A stretch of 64,000 nucleotides of DNA. Source: Drosophila pseudoobscura (lineage: Eukaryota > Arthropoda > Insecta > Diptera > Drosophilidae). The notes beneath the pieces are model-generated. The model was not told the origin of the DNA and made no database searches. It saw only the letters and a list, made by a program, of their open reading frames with translations. The position numbers and the translations under genes are program-made. The stretch covers positions 17,360,001 to 17,424,000 of the forward strand of contig NC_046679.1 of NCBI RefSeq assembly GCF_009870125.1. The letters run 5' to 3'. Positions 26,494 through 36,900 of this stretch are shown here, one piece after another; position 1 is the stretch's first letter; every line of letters starts with the position of its first letter.

Positions 26494-26698
26494 AACTTAA
26501 ACATGAAACGACAGCACCAGAGGCCACACGAATAGTGCCAAAGCGAAATGAGGAATGGTCGGACAGGTAGCCATTGGGGAAACAAGTGCAATAAACGTGC
26601 AATGTTTATACACACATTCCAAATAATGTTTTTGTTTTCATAAAACCATTCAAAGCTTCCTATTATACTAAGATTTTTTTTATCCTCAACTAGATCGA

Positions 26699-26734
26699 TC
26701 AGAGGCTTGGGATACCCAGTTTCGGTTTCAGTTC
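26699..26734 (+). repeat. 36-nt direct repeat, upstream copy
   Basis: This 36-nt stretch recurs at 29,719-29,754 with a single T/C difference at position 22 of the unit. The pair brackets dsx exons 3 and 4. The flanks do not match. Origin and role are unknown. Confidence 0.9.
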
Positions 26735-27889
26735 AACAGCAAAGAATTTTCCCTATTTTTTTTACTTTTTATGAAAGCTACCTATGTACATACATTTGTA
26801 GATAATAAGATTTAGTGATATTATCAGCCTGCAGCAAAAATAGATCTATGTTAAGAGTTTCTGCATGTATGAATGTATAAACATTAAAGTACTTAACTAC
26901 ATAAATGCACTCTAATGGGTACTACCCACTAGGATAGGTACGGTCTCGGTTAGAACGATCCAGACTGTTTACAGAATAATAGCAGGTGGCAGAGAACCTG
27001 CGAACAAAATGGAAAACTCAGCCAATACTTACAGCACCTACCACGAAAGAACTGCAGGGGCCATAGAAATAGGGCGCACAGGGAGCTTGTTGCTTTTGTC
27101 ATAAGCACATCCGTTCTCTATGACTTTTTTCTTATAACCTTTATATTTTTATATCCCTAAAGATGGGAAATGTTCAGTAAATACTACACACATATGTGTC
27201 GTGTATTTCCCTAAAAAAATCATGTTACCAGGCATAATGATATTGTTAAACACGCAAATTTCCATATATTTTATATTTTATTTTATTTTGGCATTATGAT
27301 GATGGCATGATGGCACGATTTAACAGGACATTGACAGTTTCACAAGTTAAACTACATTTAATTTACCTTAATTTAAGATATGACTTAATCCGATTAGATG
27401 GGGGTTCTTTATTGAAAATAATAGTTTTATTAATGATCAATTTTCAGCCTAGATTCAGCCCCAGCCTTTGTATTGAGCCCATTCTTGACATCTTGCATTA
27501 CAACAGCCGCCTCTTATGCTGGCTGAGCATTCCTTGACTCTAGTCTCTAGAGTTTCGATTCCGTTCTGCGATCCCTGCAGTATACGGTTGCAATTTTCCT
27601 CGCCAATTAGCCGCCAGCAATGTTTACGTCTCGCATTGCTTTGTCTGGCAGGGATTGCAAAAGGGGTAAAGTCGGAGTCGACAAAATGTGTGCCATGCGA
27701 AATTTAAGAAGAACCGTATGGAGATAAGTCGGGACTTGAATTATTTTTATTTATGTCAATGTTTATGTTATGTGGATTGATGAATGAATGAGGCTTTGAA
27801 GACTTTGAATTGGATAACAGATCGATGTCCGATCAATGAGAACCATGAGAAAACTAATATGTGTCTCATATTTATTGTATAAATTTCAG

Positions 27890-28027
27890 GCCAAGACGTT
27901 TTCCTAGACTATTGCCAAAAGCTATTAGAGAAATTCCGATATCCCTGGGAGCTGATGCCGCTCATGTATGTGATACTGAAGGACGCTGACGCAAATATCG
28001 AAGAGGCTTCCCGTCGAATCGAAGAGG
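27890..28027 (+). CDS. dsx: dsx common exon 3 (start of C-terminal dimerization domain)
   Basis: This exon encodes 46 residues, beginning G-Q-D-V-F-L-D-Y-C-Q-K-L and ending N-I-E-E-A-S-R-R-I-E-E. It is the common part of the oligomerization domain (OD2, UBA-like) of Doublesex, the transcription factor that directs somatic sexual differentiation. It is preceded by TTTCAG (acceptor 27,888-27,889) and followed by GTAAGT (donor 28,028). Phase is 1 in and 1 out, so the first Gly codon is split with the upstream exon. In females it joins exon 4 at 28,136. In males it joins exon 5 at 33,414. The residues match my memory of D. melanogaster Dsx almost exactly. The DM DNA-binding domain is not in the window. 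Confidence 0.97.
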
Positions 28028-28110
28028 GTAAGTCAAGAGATCGTCGAGAAGCCGCCACCCGCACACATCACCCTCACGCCCACCATGTGCAACGTATAAT
28101 AAACTCCCAA

Positions 28111-28135
28111 TATCTTCCGATCTGATCCAAACCAG
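28111..28135 (+). promoter_or_regulatory. dsx: weak female-specific 3' splice site of dsx
   Basis: The acceptor before exon 4 (AG at 28,134-28,135) is preceded by a tract broken by purines (...CCGATCTGATCCAAACCAG) rather than a continuous pyrimidine run. A suboptimal tract is the known reason why this site is skipped in males and needs the downstream enhancer and TRA/TRA-2 in females. The intron is 108 nt (28,028-28,135), close to the 114 nt known in D. melanogaster. Confidence 0.85.
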
Positions 28136-28227
28136 GCCAGTACGTTGTGAATGAGTACTCCCGTCAGCATAATTTGAATATCTATGACGGGGGTGAGCTA
28201 CGCAACACAACGCGGCAATGTGGATGA
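28136..28227 (+). CDS. dsx: dsx female-specific exon 4, coding part (Dsx-F tail)
   Basis: Joined to exon 3 it reads G-Q-Y-V-V-N-E-Y-S-R-Q-H-N-L-N, then I-Y-D-G-G-E-L-R-N-T-T-R-Q-C-G, then TGA at 28,225-28,227. The 30 residues equal the length of the D. melanogaster female tail. The tail completes the female dimerization domain and determines sex-specific co-factor use. The phase (one base from exon 3) is correct. The exon continues as a 3' UTR that carries the splicing enhancer repeats (28,440-28,725) and probably ends after one of the AATAAA signals near 29.1-29.3 kb. No frameshift or unusual codon is seen. Confidence 0.97.
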
Positions 28228-28439
28228 TAATTTTTCATTAATTGAAGTAACGAATATTGCGATTTTATCTTTGCCCCGATATTTATTGTTCAGCATCACA
28301 AACTTAGCTTAATGCTTAAGCGAAAAAGCGCGCGCGAGTTCGACTTGAGTAAATCAGAGTAAAGTAAATTAAAGTTCTAAGAAGCCAAACCTTTGTAAAT
28401 ATATCGAATTTATCGGTAAGCTAAAGCGCCACTGGATTT

Positions 28440-28725
28440 TCTTCAATCAACAAACCAAATATATCGATGTGTGAGCTGTGACCGTTGCTCCCCACGCCCT
28501 CCTTCTTCAATCAACCAATACCCGCCGCTCTAAGGACGATGCCTGCCTATCAATCATCAATCAACATTCTCTTCTCTTCAATCAACACTCCCCCATTGGA
28601 TCCTATTCAACACTCAAGAAAAACAATGCCGCCAACAAAAGAAGTCAACTGTTTGCATCTATAAATTTTAAATATTTTCGAAAAAAAACGTTAATCAACA
28701 CTCCTCTACATTTCAACAATCAACA
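28440..28725 (+). promoter_or_regulatory. dsx: dsx splicing enhancer (dsxRE): TRA/TRA-2 13-nt repeats
   Basis: Copies of the known consensus TC(T/A)(T/A)C(A/G)ATCAACA lie in the exon 4 3' UTR. Perfect copies are at 28,440-28,452, 28,554-28,566, 28,575-28,587 and 28,713-28,725. The copy at 28,504-28,516 has C as its last base. The copy at 28,688-28,700 keeps only the ATCAACA core well. That makes six, as in D. melanogaster, starting about 305 nt from the exon 4 acceptor, also as known there. TRA, TRA-2 and SR proteins assemble on these repeats in female pre-mRNA to activate the weak acceptor. Confidence 0.95.
28611..28646 (+). promoter_or_regulatory. dsx: candidate purine-rich enhancer (PRE) inside dsxRE
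   Basis: Between the fourth perfect-class repeat and the last two copies lies an A/G-rich stretch (ACTCAAGAAAAACAA, then CAACAAAAGAAG). In D. melanogaster a purine-rich element sits between repeats 5 and 6 and binds TRA-2 and SR proteins. Position and composition fit, but the D. melanogaster sequence is not conserved base for base. Confidence 0.45.
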
Positions 28726-29120
28726 ACGTGCTTTCAACACAAAAATCCGCACATCGGGTGTATGAATTTAGTTCAAAATTAGATTAAGTCTTTCTTTATA
28801 TATTTTTACCGAACAGACCCAGAAAGCTCTTCTGACGAGTCACTTGAGTTATTCCTTTGTTACCTTAGTACTTAAATACATAATTGAAGCATTGATCCAT
28901 TGAAGAGGTTATCTAAGAGGTTACTTAAGTACAGTTCAAATTGGATATCAATAGGTGCCATGGAGGAAATTATATTCCATACTCGTCCATATCTAATCCT
29001 GTCCGCTAATCTCAAAACTGTTTGCTAAGTACGATATATGATAGTTTTGTGTTCGAAGAAGAACGAACACATATTTCCAGCTGGGATGTGCTACGAAAAA
29101 TTGTTGTGAGATGGTGCACA

Positions 29121-29126
29121 AATAAA
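29121..29126 (+). terminator. dsx: candidate poly(A) signal of female dsx exon 4
   Basis: An AATAAA lies about 890 nt downstream of the female stop codon. A second AATAAA at 29,292-29,297 is an equally good candidate. Which is used cannot be told from sequence. Confidence 0.4.
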
Positions 29127-29346
29127 ATACAATATATACATATACATATATACGAGTTAATAGGTTAACTCTTTCGACGTACTGCGAAACTCTACTTGTA
29201 ATATTTAATAATAATAATTCTCATTGTATAAATATTGTTATCGACTTAAGTACGACGAAATATTATAAAAGGATAAACCTGAAATGTCAAAAATAAACTA
29301 TTTTCCCTACTCAGAGAATCAGTTAGGCTAACCTTAATTCCCGAGA

Positions 29347-29384
29347 CCTACACCCTACACCCTACACCCTACACCCTACACCCT
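29347..29384. repeat. 7-bp tandem repeat (CCTACAC), about 5 units
   Basis: A near-perfect heptamer array lies just downstream of the presumed female dsx poly(A) region. It resembles telomere-type heptamers in composition. Flies lack telomerase repeats, so this is most simply a microsatellite. Confidence 0.9.
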
Positions 29385-29718
29385 CCTTGAAGCCATTAAC
29401 AAATGGCAACGCAACCCGAATCCCCAGAAAATGGAATTGCCTCAGGGCAGAAGTATCAGCTGCTGTTTGTTTTGTTGATGACATTAAAAATTGTAACGAT
29501 TGCTTTTCAAGTTGTTGCCATTTCACTGAAACCATTACCCTGGCACGTCCCAGAAGTAGACGAAGTTTGCTGTTTCCAGTTCGGAATTGGTGGGTCGGTG
29601 GATTGGAGCAGTACGGGAGCTGGGAGTCGCCTGAGTCGCCACTGCTGCTCGGATCGTAAATGCATCATTAAACCGAAAAATGCATGCGAAAAATTTACGA
29701 CATTGCCAACACCGTCGC

Positions 29719-29754
29719 TCAGAGGCTTGGGATACCCAGCTTCGGTTTCAGTTC
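29719..29754 (+). repeat. 36-nt direct repeat, downstream copy
   Basis: This is the second copy of the unit at 26,699-26,734, with 35 of 36 bases identical. It lies in the male-specific dsx intron, downstream of the female exon. Confidence 0.9.
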
Positions 29755-31297
29755 TCAGTTTTGCCTGCTTCCTTGCTTTCCGGCATGGGAAAGCTGCTTC
29801 ACTACGCTCCACTCTACTGCCAGGTAGCTGCAATACTCCGGCCGTAACAGCTCAACATCGTTTCTCGGCACTAAACACGTCACGATGGTATTTTAGGAAT
29901 TGCAGGAGGACGGGGCTGAGACAGACTGGGACAAGGTGAAGAACGGGCTCTCTGGGTTGCCATGGGTAGGCAATGGCAACGTGTAAATGTGGCCACCATA
30001 AAGCTTAAAAGTGTTTATGGTTGAATTGTGCGGGAAAGGTGCGTGGGTGGGGAGGAAAGGGGATCATCCAACATGTGAGCTGATTTGGTGGCAAAGAATC
30101 GAGACTTTTATTGAAATTTGCAGGCTGCGATTTGTTTTCATAGGGCTTCAAATCTTCAATTTCTTTTCATTTTTGTTGAAGCATTTCCATGCTATATCTG
30201 GTATTTGTAACATTAATTAATGAACGAATTTTTAAAATACCAAAGTCGTACCCGAAGCTCTTTAGCATTCGTTTCCTCTAATATCCTCCCACCCGAAAGG
30301 TATCTAGTCCAACCCCTCATAACTATTTTATGAGTCCTTTCCATATCCTCGCGTTTTGTCATATTTTGAGCGACGCCTCTCTTTGTATTCACATAAAAAA
30401 ATAGACTCGGCAGTATACCATTTTGTATGAGGCGCCATAACGAGATGAGCGCCTCATCATCATCGTCGATGGGGATGGAAATGGGGAAAGAGATGCCCAC
30501 CTACCTCAGGCACAGCCCAGTCCAGTCTTGCTTAGCACAGCTCAGCGAACAAATTCTTTCCACTTTCATCCCAAACATTTACCATTGCTTATTAAAAACT
30601 ATAGGGAATTTCAGACCCAGCGGCAGCAGGAAGCAAAAATTTCCAACTTTACGACTTCATATTGTGGGCGGGTCGTAAATTATTTGTGCAGCGTCAACTT
30701 CTACTCCACATCTCCATCTCCATCTCCTTCCTGGGAGGGCTACTGTTATTTTTACTGCTCAACAACTTACATGGATACGATACCGACACAAGCTGCCACT
30801 TGTGCCAGACATCTGATATATGTATAATCTATATATAGACAAGCAGGATGTATACCGGTCCATCCCTGTAAAATAATAACCAGCCAGTTTGTCATAAATG
30901 GACCTACCATAACCAGCCTGGACATACGTTTAGTTTTCCATCACGTTGGCTAAGAGTTGCCCGATTCTTGTTTCTCTCTCGGGAAATGGTAATGGTTGCC
31001 TCCTCGGCCAAGTCAACTGAAAACCTATTGGGGAGGTTTTGTGGCCTGCAAGCGCTCAGATTATGAAACTCTAGGGAAGGGAGAGCAGTCCAGGGAGCTA
31101 ATTTCATAGCGGCGAACTTTATACACGTGAATAATGGTTGGTCATTCATCTAAGCAGTATGAGAACACGGAACGAATGAATTCTGGAATGGTTTCCTTAT
31201 GCAATGCCCTGATCCATATTTGAAAACAAATTTAAGATGAGAAAATACGAGTATTGGGAGGTCTCACTATCAGAACTTTCGCTAATATTCTCTTTTT

Positions 31298-31360
31298 TAT
31301 ACCCTTGAGGAGGTTAGCTTCTGACCCCATAACTTATGTATAGGGTCGTTCTAGCGATTT
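31298..31360 (-). mobile_element. fragment of the dispersed non-autonomous repeat
   Basis: Read on the - strand it has the ordered pair 'GGGTC then GAAGC' and the GGGTATAAAAA end shared by the copies at 34.3, 52 and 61.7 kb. Only the terminal part is present. Confidence 0.4.
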
Positions 31361-33413
31361 CCTGGGATCTTAGTTTTCAACGTGTCTCAGCGAAAAATGT
31401 CATCATTACCAAATGACATCTGGATAACATGAAAACTGTGAACAGACAGACGTACGTCCTCCTGTCCTCCTGTAACAAATATAAAATCTCCTTTAATTTA
31501 TTTTTTCAACGCACGGATTACATATACCTATACATACTACATTTTTCAAATTGCATAGCCTTGGAAGCGCTTGGCTTAATAACCTCTGAGAGTGGAGGCG
31601 GATTTCTCCTCTGCTTAGAATACTTGAAAATCCATCCTTCTAATTAACCCGACACTAGGTCTCAGTTTATTGGCTGACCCAAGCGAGATAGCTATATATA
31701 TTAACAAGTTCTTTAAGAGCTACTTTGGAGTAAGACCACAGCTGTATTGGACTGCTGGCCTCTGTCCCACCGCCTCGATCCACCCAACGTCAGGTCACAA
31801 CTTCTTTACGACTTTTTATTATTTCGTCAAATTGCACAATGGGCGGGCGGTATTAGTTGCGACTAGGTTGGGTCTGGTATTGACTGTACCTATGTATTCC
31901 CTATCAAATATTTCTGAGTCTCGAGAGCAGGAGCACGCTCATGCGTAATTCTGCCTCGTATGCTCTGGCCCTGTTTAATGCATTCTGCAGTTGGCGGAAG
32001 AAAAAATCCCATTAAAATTAAGTAAAATTGCAGCAGCAGCAGAGTAATCGTAAAAACTTGGCATTTTGATGTTGCAGCAAGCAGTAAAATTTTGAAAAGT
32101 TTTTGCCACGCAGATAAGGAGGGGAGTCAGCGGAAGACAAAGGCTCTTGCAACAGAAACTCCAACTGGAGCTGGGATGTGGCTTTGGCTTTGGCGTTGGC
32201 TCTGGCTCTGCCTGCCTGGCTCTGCCTGTGGATGGGATCTGGGATCTGGGGTCTTGGCCGAAGGGGCGCCGTGCTGGGGAGGGTTTATTGTGTGAGCACC
32301 GTGCGAAGGTTGCGCATAAAGTGCATGCCGAGGCCATAGGTGGGCCGGCCCCGGCAGGGTCCCCAGGTGCATTCCAAAATGGCGCAAATCTTTTTCGGAT
32401 GGTATAGACATTTAGTGCCGGGCATAGTTAATGTTATGGGTGCCTTCCCATACAGTATACCATTACTTCCCTACCCTCTTGCACATTTTTGTTATAAAGT
32501 GTGAAAACCGACGTTATGGCCAACGATGTAGGACGCGATACGATGCGTATGTAAATTCTGCATAAAATATAAGCATAAGTTAATGTTATAAATTAAAGAA
32601 AAGGTGTATATTATACACTTTGACAGGATGTTACCGATAGTTCAGGAACTAAAGTGCCTAAAATAGGTAATTTTATATATAATAATAATTATGTGTATCC
32701 TTTATTTTTTCTGGACCTTTATCGGGGTTTCAGCCTAAATATTTCTGAGCTACAGATTTTCATAGATTAAGATTGGGTATACTTACTGTCTCTTGGATTG
32801 ACACACAGCGGAAGATCAATCCAGGATGGAAAAAGTACAATTCGGAATGTTCGTATGGGTTTTCGTTATTAGTTTTATGAATTTAAAATTTGATTATAAA
32901 GATATTTTGAACTTTTATATGCATTTCATTTACAATTTTTGTAAATTTTAAATCATTTCAAATTTAAATGTTTTTAGTTTTTGTGATAGATTGTTCGAAT
33001 TTCAACAGAACAAGTTTTAAAGCAAATCCACTCTACCTTTTCCAACATATTGCATATTAAAGTGTCGCAGCACATTTTTTAAATTAAACTTATACAATTT
33101 TTTAAACATAAGTACATATGTAGGTATATATTTTTAATTGGATATTTCTCTCGGTTAGAATATGTTAAAAATGTATTATTTACAATTCCAAAATAAACCA
33201 AAACACAAATTCCATCAGGCTTTGAGGTAGGAATCCGTCAACGGGAGCTGATGGTTAGGAATAGACTAATATTCATTGATATTGAAAACAATATGTGGCT
33301 TGAGGGGTACACTCTTTTACGGGGTACTGAGCCAAGTAATTTGGACCGTTTTACGGTGTATTTCTCTGTGAAATCAATTTTTAATCTCGCATCTCTGTTG
33401 ATCCAATCCACAG

Positions 33414-33862
33414 CACGTGTAGAAATAAATCGTATTGTAGCCCAAATCTATTACAACTACTACACACCGATGGCTTTGGTGAACGGAGCACCGATGTACC
33501 TGACCTATCCGAGCATCGAACAGGGCCGCTATGGAGCGCACTTCACCCACCTGCCCCTCACCCAGATTCGTCCGCCGACGCCCGAGCCACTGGCCCTGAG
33601 CCGGTCTCCATCCAGCCCAAGCGGAGCAGCCGCCCATCCTCATCAGAAACACTCGCGGCCCGGGAGCAGCAACGGCACCGTGCACTCGGCCGCCTCGCCA
33701 ACAATGGTCACCATGATGCCAACCACCTCTACGCCCACCCACCGCCAAAGGTCCCGCTCGGGCACGCCCCCCACGCCGCCTCCGCCGCCACCAGCACACA
33801 GCAGCAGCAACGGAGCCTACCATCATGGCCACCATCTGGTCAGCTCCACGGCTGCCACGTAG
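33414..33862 (+). CDS. dsx: dsx male-specific exon 5, coding part (Dsx-M tail)
   Basis: Joined in phase 1 to exon 3, this exon encodes A-R-V-E-I-N-R-I-V-A-Q-I-Y-Y-N-Y-Y and continues to ...H-L-V-S-S-T-A-A-T before TAG at 33,860-33,862. That is 149 male-specific residues, against about 152 in D. melanogaster. The tail is rich in Pro, Ser and His, with a run of Pro near the end (P-P-P-P-P-P-A-H-S-S-S-N-G-A). The acceptor is CCACAG at 33,408-33,413. The open frame extends back to 33,251, but that part is intron. Dsx-M activates male programmes such as sex comb and courtship circuitry. The exon continues as UTR to a strong GTAAGT donor at 33,922. Confidence 0.96.
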
Positions 33863-33921
33863 CAGTATCGCAATGTTGCCGCCGCTGTGGCGGCAGCAGC
33901 AGCGGCAGCTGTCCTCTTTGT

Positions 33922-33927
33922 GTAAGT
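33922..33927 (+). promoter_or_regulatory. dsx: 5' splice site after dsx male exon 5
   Basis: A full GTAAGT follows the male stop codon by 60 nt. In D. melanogaster the male transcript continues to a non-coding exon 6, so this donor is expected. The position of exon 6 downstream could not be assigned. Confidence 0.75.
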
Positions 33928-36900
33928 ACTTGTTAGATATGGCTTACTCTTTCGTTTACCCGCGGCCCGAAAGTTTTCAAACGATTGCAAGATCTAAATG
34001 ATTAAATTACAGAAATTGAGGGGCTTGTGCCGTACATACATCTGTATGTAGGTACATCTGTATGTAACTTTTTCCACAATCCGTAAATATACAATTTGTT
34101 GAGTTTGGTTGATTACACTAGTAACAAGATTCGATTTTTCTAAACGATTTGGGGGTGCAAATGTATTCTAATCTAATTTATTCATGGTTCCTAAGGAGCT
34201 CAGATGTTAGCTCAAAAATTAGTAAGTATCCACAAAAATGTACTAATTCCTTAACTTATACATACTTTGGAAAAAATTAAATTATAATTTGGAAAAATTC
34301 GAATTTCGATTTCACGATATTTAAATTTTAACGAGCGGGAACGCAGCTACGGCCGCGACTCTACATTTACACTCGATTGCAGTCAGAATACTATGAAAGA
34401 GAGAGAAAGAGTAAGCGCGTAGCCACTGCAAATTGATTTGTTCATTCTAGCTGTAATAATCAGATCTGATCCAGATTCTGCGTTTTGAGTTTTCTCGTAA
34501 CTTCAAAATTGTGGATGCCACAGATTTTCGTCCTTTGTGGGGGCGGAAGGAAACGTGGCGAAATATTGAAGTACGCTTGTAACAGTGTGAAATCACAGGA
34601 GTCTGTATATCCCTAGCACTCATAGACTCTAAGATCCTGTCTCCCAGATCGAGTCGGCTATTGATGCTGATCAAGAATATATGTATATAGACTATGGGGT
34701 CGGAAACGCTTTCTTCTGAGTGATATACACATCCACTGTCACCACAAAGCTAATATACCCCTATTCTCTTTTTGAGCATCGGGTATAAAAACTGAAAAAA
34801 TCGACAAAATATTAAATTTCAACGTTCAGCTTCCAGCCAGATAGTTAAAACCGACAGATATTCGGACAGGCGGACTGAGAGATTGGTGGATATTGGACTT
34901 TATAAGGTTTGAATAGCATTCCAGTTTGTGACTTTACTTTAAAAACTCGACAAATATCCTATTTAGGGTTTCGCCAATCGCACACTACAGGAATGGGAAA
35001 CAAAGTGGTGTATTGTTTTAAACAAATTCCAGAAGGAACAAAAAACAGGTCTACAAATTCAATGAAAAATTCGTTTAATGACTCCTCCAGAATCTCGAGG
35101 GACATTACCCAATTACTTATGTACATTAATTAAATAATTGTTTAATATGAGATTGTTATACTAAGATCAATCAATACAAATGACAATGCTTATTAAAGTA
35201 GAACTCCTATTTTGTCAAGTGTTTTGGTCATGAATTTCAATCATGCAATCATGCAATTTATTATGCAGCTAGGACTCTTTTCCGCTGAGCGACCTTAACA
35301 TCAGCCTGAGAGCGAAGAGAACCTTGAATTCGAATAGATTTAGTGACCATGCTTCCATTTTCTCACTTCCAGCTCATTTCGCATGCTGGGCCAGGCGCGT
35401 TTCGTTTAATCAAATCAATTTCGCAGCATAGTTTTATGTTTACAATTTAGGTTGGTTGCCTTTCCGGGCCATGTCCTAGCTCCTGGTGCTTTCCGGCGTG
35501 TAAGTTTTCTTTCTGCCACGTTGGCTGTTTGCTGTTGCTGCTGGCTGTTGTTGTTGTTGTTAGTGCTGGTGTGTTGGCGTTGGTGTTGGTGTGGCTGTTG
35601 GTTGCATTTCCGGACTGCGCACGAAAGTATGCAATGGCTTTTTCATCATTTGTCCTGATGACTGTGCAACGTGGGCAACAAAAGCTTCCTCGTCTCGGGC
35701 TTCAGATGAAAAACAATTCCTCTTAGATGGCCCGGCCCTGGCCCAGCCCCTAGCAGTGTTCGGGTGCTGACAATTGAAGCCATTTCTTGCCAGGGCATTG
35801 TTGCCGCTCTTGCCGCTTTGGCTGCTGCACTTGTAGTTGCTTAATTCAGAAGCAAGTGTTAAATTTCCATGCTGGCTGTCATTTTTGTTGGTCCTAGCTA
35901 CATGGAGACGGGCGGGACGAGGTTGGGTTTTGTTCCCAGCATTTGAGCAGTTTGTTGCCTTTTGTTTTGCTAAGCGATTTGCTTTAATTAAAAACTCAAG
36001 TGGCGCCAGAAGCGGAGAGGTCTTCTCCGGTTGCCCTGTCGGAGATGGAAGTGGAGGGGTCTCAAGTTCGGAGGCAGCCACAGATATCATAATGCTGCCG
36101 ATGCCCTGGCGAGGCGAATGGGCATCAGAAATTTCGCTTCACACATTTTACGATGCTCCCCGTCAGACCGCGAAGACGACACTTCAGAATGCATATTTCA
36201 ATGTTTTGGTCTCGTCAATGGTAATAAAACATTCGCATTGCAGAAATATGAAAGAGGGAGAACTGGCATCTAAATCTTGTCTAGAAGTCGCCCTGCGTTC
36301 TCGGCCCTTCGATTGTTTCGCGCGCCCTTGCGGCACATTAAAAACCTCAACTCGCGTCGACTCATCTCTCACCGCACTCCTGTGGCACTGCACTCGCATC
36401 AAAGAGACGCAACGCTGTGTTCGGTTTTTATGGGTCTGGATCATAAAACCGAAACTGAATCGCACGATAGCTGCGTGGAAATATTTTTTCTCTATGCTCG
36501 CAGTCGTATGTTGGCAACTATTTGGTGCCTTCTCCTAAGCCTAGAACTCACTTTGGGCTGTAATTAAATTTTCCTTTTGAGAGGGCGAGGCTACAAAGTC
36601 GAAGAGTGAGATCTCGTAAAACTATCACAAAGTTCATTTAACTCTGTGACGAATGGGGCAGAGACATGGCCGGGGATCTGCCAAATCAAACTTATTAAAA
36701 AGAAGTAGGAAAAAGGAAAAAGCAAACATCAAGAACAACAAACAATTATTCGTGGCAAAACTCGAACCCATAAAAGCGGGCAAATAATGCCGAAAACTTT
36801 TACGAGCCTTGGGGAGATCCTGCCAGAAGCACTTCCTGAAAGCATATCATTCGCGGAGAGACAAATACCCGTGCCATACCCGTAGAAGGGAACCCTGGAA

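Larger units (their letters stand above)
1..27889 (+). other. dsx: large dsx intron upstream of common exon 3; no supported gene
   Basis: This stretch ends at a clear 3' splice site (AG at 27,888-27,889) in front of dsx common exon 3, so all of it is read as intron on the + strand. No DM zinc-finger coding sequence was found in any frame, so the DNA-binding exon must lie upstream of the window. The many open frames overlap one another on both strands and look like chance. What can be seen is AT-rich unique sequence, numerous microsatellites, a diverged tandem duplication near 4 kb, a non-LTR retrotransposon relic near 18.5 kb, a dispersed-repeat copy near 21 kb and a Tc1-type transposase relic near 21.6 kb. 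Tissue-specific dsx enhancers are known to lie in introns of the D. melanogaster gene, but I cannot point to one here. Confidence 0.8.
28228..33413 (+). other. dsx: female 3' UTR and intron between dsx exons 4 and 5
   Basis: The first 0.9-1.1 kb is female 3' UTR with the splicing enhancer. The rest is the intron removed in males (and transcribed downstream of the female poly(A) site). It holds the CCTACAC heptamer array, the second 36-nt repeat, a short dispersed-repeat fragment on the - strand near 31.3 kb, and very AT-rich sequence at 32.4-33.25 kb. A 178-codon open frame at 29,403-29,939 is discussed under findings. No other gene is supported. Confidence 0.7.

Noticed and set aside
33251..33413. 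N-terminal extension of the male dsx frame
   Set aside because: This is intron read-through. The acceptor at 33,413 gives the exact known junction with exon 3.
33374..33835. 153-codon antisense frame over the male dsx exon
   Set aside because: Shadow of the GC-rich coding exon on the other strand. Its Gly/Ala/Arg runs mirror the Pro/Ser-rich sense codons.
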